Positions 59,480 through 64,000 of a stretch of DNA of 64,000 bases are shown piece after piece (position 1 is the first letter of the stretch; every line of letters begins with the position of its first letter). Below the pieces are notes generated by a model that ran no database searches, had not been told where the DNA came from, and worked only from the letters and a program-made list of their open reading frames with translations. The translations under genes and the position numbers were made by a program. The stretch is from Ryuthela nishihirai (lineage: Eukaryota; Arthropoda; Arachnida; Araneae; Heptathelidae): assembly GCA_038380435.1 (NCBI GenBank), contig JAWZYU010000001.1:11636001-11700000 (forward strand). Direction: 5' to 3'.

Positions 59480-59973
59480 TACTTAATATAATTTTTTCTT
59501 TGAATGGTGGTAATATAAAAGGGTCGTCGGAGATAAACGTTGCTAGCATGTTTAAATATGTATCTCTGGCTTTTATTTATGCTGGTGCTAGGTAAATTAT
59601 CAATATTTCCCTATGGAGGAAACGTACAAATGTTATGAAGTGTCATTTTTCTCTCTTTCGCAATTTATCCACTGAAGCACTCTTAAAACTGAATATATAA
59701 CTGCTGATGTACATTGTTAAGCAATCGTACATTAAATGATGGCAGTTTTGCTTTTAATGCATAAATGATTAAATTTAAATTATAATATTAAACTTGAATG
59801 CAAAGGAAATGTGCTTGCAAAATTTGATGAAATATTTAGGTTTCCAATTTTTTAATATATGCATATAAAAAGGTTCAATCACTGATAACCAGAATTTATA
59901 TTCTAAAATATTTTAAAATCAGCAAGTCATGTTAATATCTTTTCACACTGTTAAAAATTAAATATAATACATA

Positions 59974-61141
59974 CACCGAAGATCCAAAATATTATGACTA
60001 GCGCGTCTTTATGAAAATCGAAGCAACTGCAGGTAAACGACAGTGCGTGTGAACGTCATGAAACGGTAAAAATAACACCTGATACTGAGCTCTGTTAATC
60101 AGTGTTATTCTTGTTCTTCAGATGGGAAAGGCAGCGGACTTTAGTGAGTTTGTCAAAGGACAAATTGTAATGGCCAGAAGACTTAGTTAGAGCATTTCTG
60201 ATATGGCAGACCTTGTGGGGTGCTCACGGTCAGCCATGATTAGTAACTTCAAAAAGTGATCCGAGGTGGGAAAAACCACAATCTGCCGGCAAGGTGTGGG
60301 CTGACCCTGGCTCATCGATGTAAGAGATGAGCGAAGGCTATCCTATATGGTACGAGCCAACAGAAGGGATACCGTGGCGCAACTCGCCCATAATTTGAAT
60401 GCTGGTGATGGCAGTAATGTGTCACAACACACAGTACATTGAACCCTGCTGAAAATGGTGGTGAGTAGCTGCAGGCAGCTCCGAGTGCCCATGCTAACCT
60501 AGGGTCACCGTTAAAAGTGCCTACAATGGGAATGCGAGCATCAAAACTGGGCCTTGAATGATTGGAAGAAGGTCGTCTGGCCCGATGAATCTCGTTTTCT
60601 GTTGCACCATGTGGACAGCCAGGTATGCGGGCATTGTTTAGCTTTGCACCAGGATGCACGTGGGATGTAAACAAGCCGGTGGAGGAAGTATAATGCTTTG
60701 GGAAATGTTCTTCTGGGAAACCCTGGGTCCAGTCATTCATGTGCAGGAAACTCATGGCAACGTATTCCCATCTAGTAGTGCCTTCTTTCAGCATGATAAT
60801 GCACCGCAATGTGGCATACACAGCCCGGATTGTTCAAGAATGGTTCACGGAACATGAGGAAGACTTCCAGGTATTTCCCTGGCCTCCAAATTCCCCAGAC
60901 ATCAATGCAATCGAGCCTCGGTGGTGTGTTGCAACAGCATTTATGATCTGCGGCTGCTCAGCCACGTAACTTACAAGAGTTAAAGGATGTTTTGGTAACG
61001 TGTTGGTACCAGATACCACAAGACACCTTTAGAAATCTTGCAGCTTCCATGCTTCGCGGGTAAGAGCTGTTTTGGCGGCACGTGGAGGACCAATATTATA
61101 TTAGGCAGGTGGTCATAATATTTTGGATATTCGGTGAAGTG
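59974..61141 (+). mobile_element. Tc1-like transposon, degenerate
   Basis: Ends CACCGAAGATCCAAAATATTATGAC (left) and GTCATAATATTTTGGATATTCGGTG (right), with TA on both sides. Plus-strand transposase pieces: FSEFVKGQIVMARR and VGCSRSAMISNFKK (HTH, near 60140-60260), HNLNAGDGSNVSQ, HQNWALNDWKKVVWPDESRF with the first catalytic D region (near 60550), FQHDNAPQ with the second D (near 60790), and SPDINAIEPRW with the third acidic residue (near 60900). Several frameshifts and stops. This is the only plus-strand copy of this family in the window. Confidence 0.88.
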
Positions 61142-61849
61142 TATTTCATTCGTAACTGTATGAGACTACCTATAATTTTAGCTGCTTAGAAAGTTGTTGA
61201 ATTTCTTCGTGGTTGATTATAAAATAAATTTTATATTGAAATCGTAATCTATACTAGTGTAACAGTAAACCTCAATGAATCTTTGAAGTTCTTGTTGCAC
61301 AAATTAAACAAAATTTCCTGTATCGTAAAATTCCATTAGTCGTTTCTTACTGCCAAAAGGAAATATTTTAATTTTAATAACTTTAAAGTGCTTAAAATGT
61401 CAATCCTAATGGTTATATGCAAATGAAAAATGGAGTGTTGTAACTACTCTGAGCCTTGATTCTCTTCATGATTATGAAATGACACTGTACTACAATTAAT
61501 GGAAAATTATATATTATTTTATTCAGAAATGAAAATATGCATTGAAATTATAAACAACCTCTACTAATGTAGCAGTAACTTTCAGTGTGATATAGTGATC
61601 ACAAATAGAAACAAAATCATTTGATTTAGCCTCTACCTCATTTACTCCAAGGATAAATACTAACAAAATATTAAACACGTAGTTCTGCAATTCTACTTTC
61701 ATATTCCGCAAAATATAATGATTTGAAAAGGTTTTGATTTATCCCTCAAGTATTATCTTGCTTTACAAATAAATGTATGCGTGGAAATTCCAGATTTACG
61801 AGTCTTTTCGAAATAATCCGCGCTTACTTTCTTGTTAAATAAAAATAAA

Positions 61850-61885
61850 TACCCCTTCAAGCAGCTGCTTGCCACAGAGACATGT
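61850..61885 (-). repeat. SINE 3' tail insertion
   Basis: In reverse TGTCTCTGTGGCAAGCAGC, then TGCTTGAAGGGGTATTTA, the terminal part of the SINE at 39093-39468. The left arm of the inverted repeat lacks it (near 43500), so it is a 5'-truncated insertion made after duplication. Confidence 0.7.
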
Positions 61886-62654
61886 TGTTAATTGCTTAAA
61901 TTCATTTCACTTTGCAAGTGATGTTTAAACCATATATGTTGAGAAAAAGCTTAAAGAATATGGTTATATTTAAACTGTATACAAATTTAAATACTGCATT
62001 TTTAGCTTACAACCTAATGGCAGATTATATTTGGTTCAAAAACTGAAGAGTTTTCTAGATTCCACTGACTTTTCGATAGTTGAATGAAGTTGAAGCATTA
62101 AAAAAGCTGGAATATTTTATCGTTTGTTTATTACATTCTTAAAGTGCTCATATGAAGGTTTATGATGTTATACTGGAAGATAATTGATAATAGTAGTAAT
62201 TATTATTTAATAATCAGGTAATATCGAACTGTTATTCGAACCTTTATTCATGCAATATTAATTTTCTGGGAAATAATGCAAAATAATGTGATACATCATT
62301 TTTAGAATTATTTGATTAACCAGAATGTTCAGAAGCTGGGTTATAGCAAATTTGCAATTAATAAATGAAGCGATTTTGGAATATTGTATTAAGTGTCTAG
62401 TAAAGAGTTCCCACAAATAATACTTTTCTCCGCTGAGAACATCATATTTATCATTGAGTTCAAAGTGTTGCTTTACATTATATTTTCGGATACAAAAACT
62501 CACTAATTCCTTACATAGTTGCAATTCATCAGTAGATATTTTACTGTAATTGTAATGTGTACAGTGTATTATATATTCTGCAATAAGTAACATGCTTTGA
62601 CAAATCATTTTGTTTGCAATGATAAGAAAGCAATGTCAGTAGTGAACAGAGTGT

Positions 62655-63180
62655 AGAACCCTGTAGAATTAAGAATAAAAAGAGGACCAAGAAATAGAGA
62701 CTGTGTAGCATTAAGAATAAAAAGAGGATCAAGAAATAGAGACCGTGTAGCATTAAGAATGAAAAGAGGACCGAGAAATAGAGACCGTGTAGCATTAAGA
62801 ATAAAAAAGAGGACCAAGAAATAGAGACCGTGTAGCATTAAGTATAAAAAAGAGGACCAAGAAATAGAGACCGTGTAGCATTAAGAATAAAAAGAGGACC
62901 AAGAAATAGAGACCGTGTAGCATTAAGTATAAAAAAGAGGACCAAGAAATAGAGACCGTGTAGCATTAAGTATAAAAAAGAGGACCAAGAAATAGAGACT
63001 GTGTAGCATTAAGAATAAAAAGAGGACCTAGAAATAGAGACCGTGTAACATTAAGAATAAAAAGAGGACCAAGAAATAGAGACCGTGTAGCATTAAGAAT
63101 GAAAAGAGGACCAAGAAACAGAGACCGTGTAGCATTAAGAATAAAAAGAGGTCCAAGAAATAGAGACCCTGTGGAATTAA
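62655..63180. repeat. 42-43 base tandem array, about 12 copies
   Basis: Unit: AAGAATAAAAAGAGGACCAA then GAAATAGAGACCGTGTAGCATT, with 42- and 43-base versions and few substitutions, so expansion is fairly recent. The minus strand gives LYFLVLFLFLMLHG-type repeats that are by-products. The array ends in GTGGAATTAAGAATTCAGTTG, which continues as RTE-like LINE sequence. Confidence 0.9.
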
Positions 63181-63648
63181 GAATTCAGTTGATGGAGAAC
63201 TGCGTGATGAACGGTAAGAATTGAAATGTAACAGGGGAGGTATTGATCAATTTTTTCCCTTAGGCAGATTTTGAAAAATGCTTAGTGTTTCAGAAACCTT
63301 TGGTTATTAGTTTTGTTTTGACTCTGATGATCTTGAGATGTATTGCATACCTGACAATTCAGTTAGCATAATGATGGGTCTCTGTAATAACATCTTATGT
63401 TACAGTTGGTAAGGCTTGCAGCAATTAGTTTAGCTTTGCTATTATTGGACAAAGTATTTTTCCCTTTAGTTTGGTTATTGATTATAGTATGCGGAAATTC
63501 AGCTCAAGGAGTCCTTAAATGAACATTATTGGCCTAAAAAAGAAGGGTGAAAATTTCTGATTTACATTATGTGGATGATTTGGCTCTATTGGCTAATAAT
63601 ACAAATGAGATGAACTCTTTCATTAGGTTGGTTAATGAAGTTTGGTGA
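63165..63648 (+). pseudogene. Third RTE-like LINE fragment (RT domain)
   Basis: Matches the LINE of 15847-19385 over about 18138-18665, the RT palm region. It has the GTTGATGGAGAACTGCGTGATGA-like start, CAGAAACCTTTGGTTATTAG, a VGKACSN-like part and TTATGTGGATGATTTGGC, in which the catalytic YADD has become Y-V-D-D. Stops and indels are frequent. It ends at GAAGTTTGGTGATAAAAAG, followed by CAGTGGCGTCGCGTTACC. Confidence 0.75.
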
Positions 63649-64000
63649 TAAAAAGCAGTGGCGTCGCGTTACCAAATATTTATCCGCGGCTAATGCTTTT
63701 TAAAATGCCATTTGAGATCCTTCCAGCAATCAGAATAATTTGTTTCACCATTTGAGTTAAACAAGTAGCGGAAGTAGCTGAAACGCCATTCCGGAATCAA
63801 AAATAAATAAATATCATTGGGGTTGAAACATTTAAAAGTTTGTTTTAAGTGTTTAAGTTTTTTATTGGGTTTGTCCTGGTTTCAATTACAATAAGCATAT
63901 ACAGGGACATATCCCGATGAGTTAGTAGTCAGGTACGCTCACCACTAGCCCAGGTATGGGCTAAGTTGTAACAATTTCCAATTTTATTATTAATTTTACC
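63649..64000. other. No recognised gene
   Basis: Begins CAGTGGCGTCGCGTTACC, which could be the end of a DNA element. No frame found up to the window end. Confidence 0.35.

Larger units (their letters stand above)
59480..62640 (-). repeat. Right arm of large inverted repeat
   Basis: Reverse complement of 42722-45858. It carries its own Tc1 copy (59974-61141) and a 5'-truncated SINE tail (61850-61885). The counterpart of the left arm's Tc1 site near 59560 is uninterrupted, reading GTTTAAATATGTATCTC on the plus strand. The frame at 61711-61523 matches 43630-43821 with few changes. No recognised gene. Confidence 0.8.

Noticed and set aside
62541..62838. Leucine/phenylalanine-rich minus-strand frames of 77-84 codons
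   Set aside because: They are translations of the 42-base tandem unit, whose length is a multiple of three in most copies; a membrane protein is not supported.
1..64000. CRISPR array or bacterial operon
   Set aside because: The tandem arrays have no spacer structure with constant repeats, and all recognisable genes are eukaryotic mobile elements.

Overview
The window looks like a gene-poor, AT-rich stretch of an animal nuclear genome, most likely an invertebrate and perhaps an arthropod. This rests on the mix of mobile elements (Ty3/gypsy LTR elements, an RTE-like LINE, many Tc1-like elements, a mariner relic, pogo-like and hAT-like elements, a Polinton/Maverick fragment, tRNA-derived SINEs), on the lack of any operon or intact long gene, and on plentiful simple and tandem repeats. 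The species cannot be named from sequence alone. No clearly intact host gene was found. One possible terminal exon (25303-25383) and one unexplained coding-like block (21174-21533, minus) are the only host-gene candidates.

Layout. 0.4-4.0 kb: decayed minus-strand gypsy relative with its LTR, a long 3' noncoding region and a gag piece. 4.0-5.9 kb: element-bounded minisatellite built from a short AAAAT-containing motif. 5.98-13.47 kb: nearly complete plus-strand gypsy element (LTR, primer site, gag, pol, long 3' noncoding region, polypurine tract, truncated second LTR). 13.5-14.3 kb: internally deleted mariner. 14.33-19.91 kb: Tc1-like element split by a pogo-like element, itself split by an almost full-length RTE-like LINE. 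21.8-24.7 kb: a DNA element with roughly 300-base inverted ends, then a Tc1 copy. 25.7-30.6 kb: a second RTE-like copy on the minus strand, broken by hAT-like, Tc1-like and SINE insertions. 31.2-33.0 kb: Tc1 fragment joined to a frameshifted pseudogene of an uncharacterised family. 33-42.7 kb: AT-rich DNA with several tandem arrays and one full tRNA-SINE. 42.7-45.9 and 59.5-62.6 kb: the two arms of a diverged inverted repeat, each with its own later Tc1 insertion. 46.7-48.8 kb: two more Tc1-like elements. 49.9-51.0 kb: tandem repeat. 51.1-53.0 kb: broken N-terminal part of a Polinton-type protein-primed DNA polymerase B. 53.0-55.7 kb: 5' part (protease, gag, primer site, LTR) of another gypsy-like element on the minus strand. 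56.6 kb: hairpin MITE. 58.5-59.3 kb: possible LTR. 62.65-63.65 kb: tandem array running into a third RTE-like fragment.

The genes do not form a working pathway. They are parts of selfish elements, nearly all disabled by stops, frameshifts and nested insertions. The value of the window is its insertion history: target-site duplications, terminal inverted repeats and empty sites allow relative dating of several events. I found no convincing new functional system. The most useful leads are the three-level nest, the inverted repeat with reciprocal empty sites, the Polinton-gypsy junction, and the few unassigned coding-like blocks.
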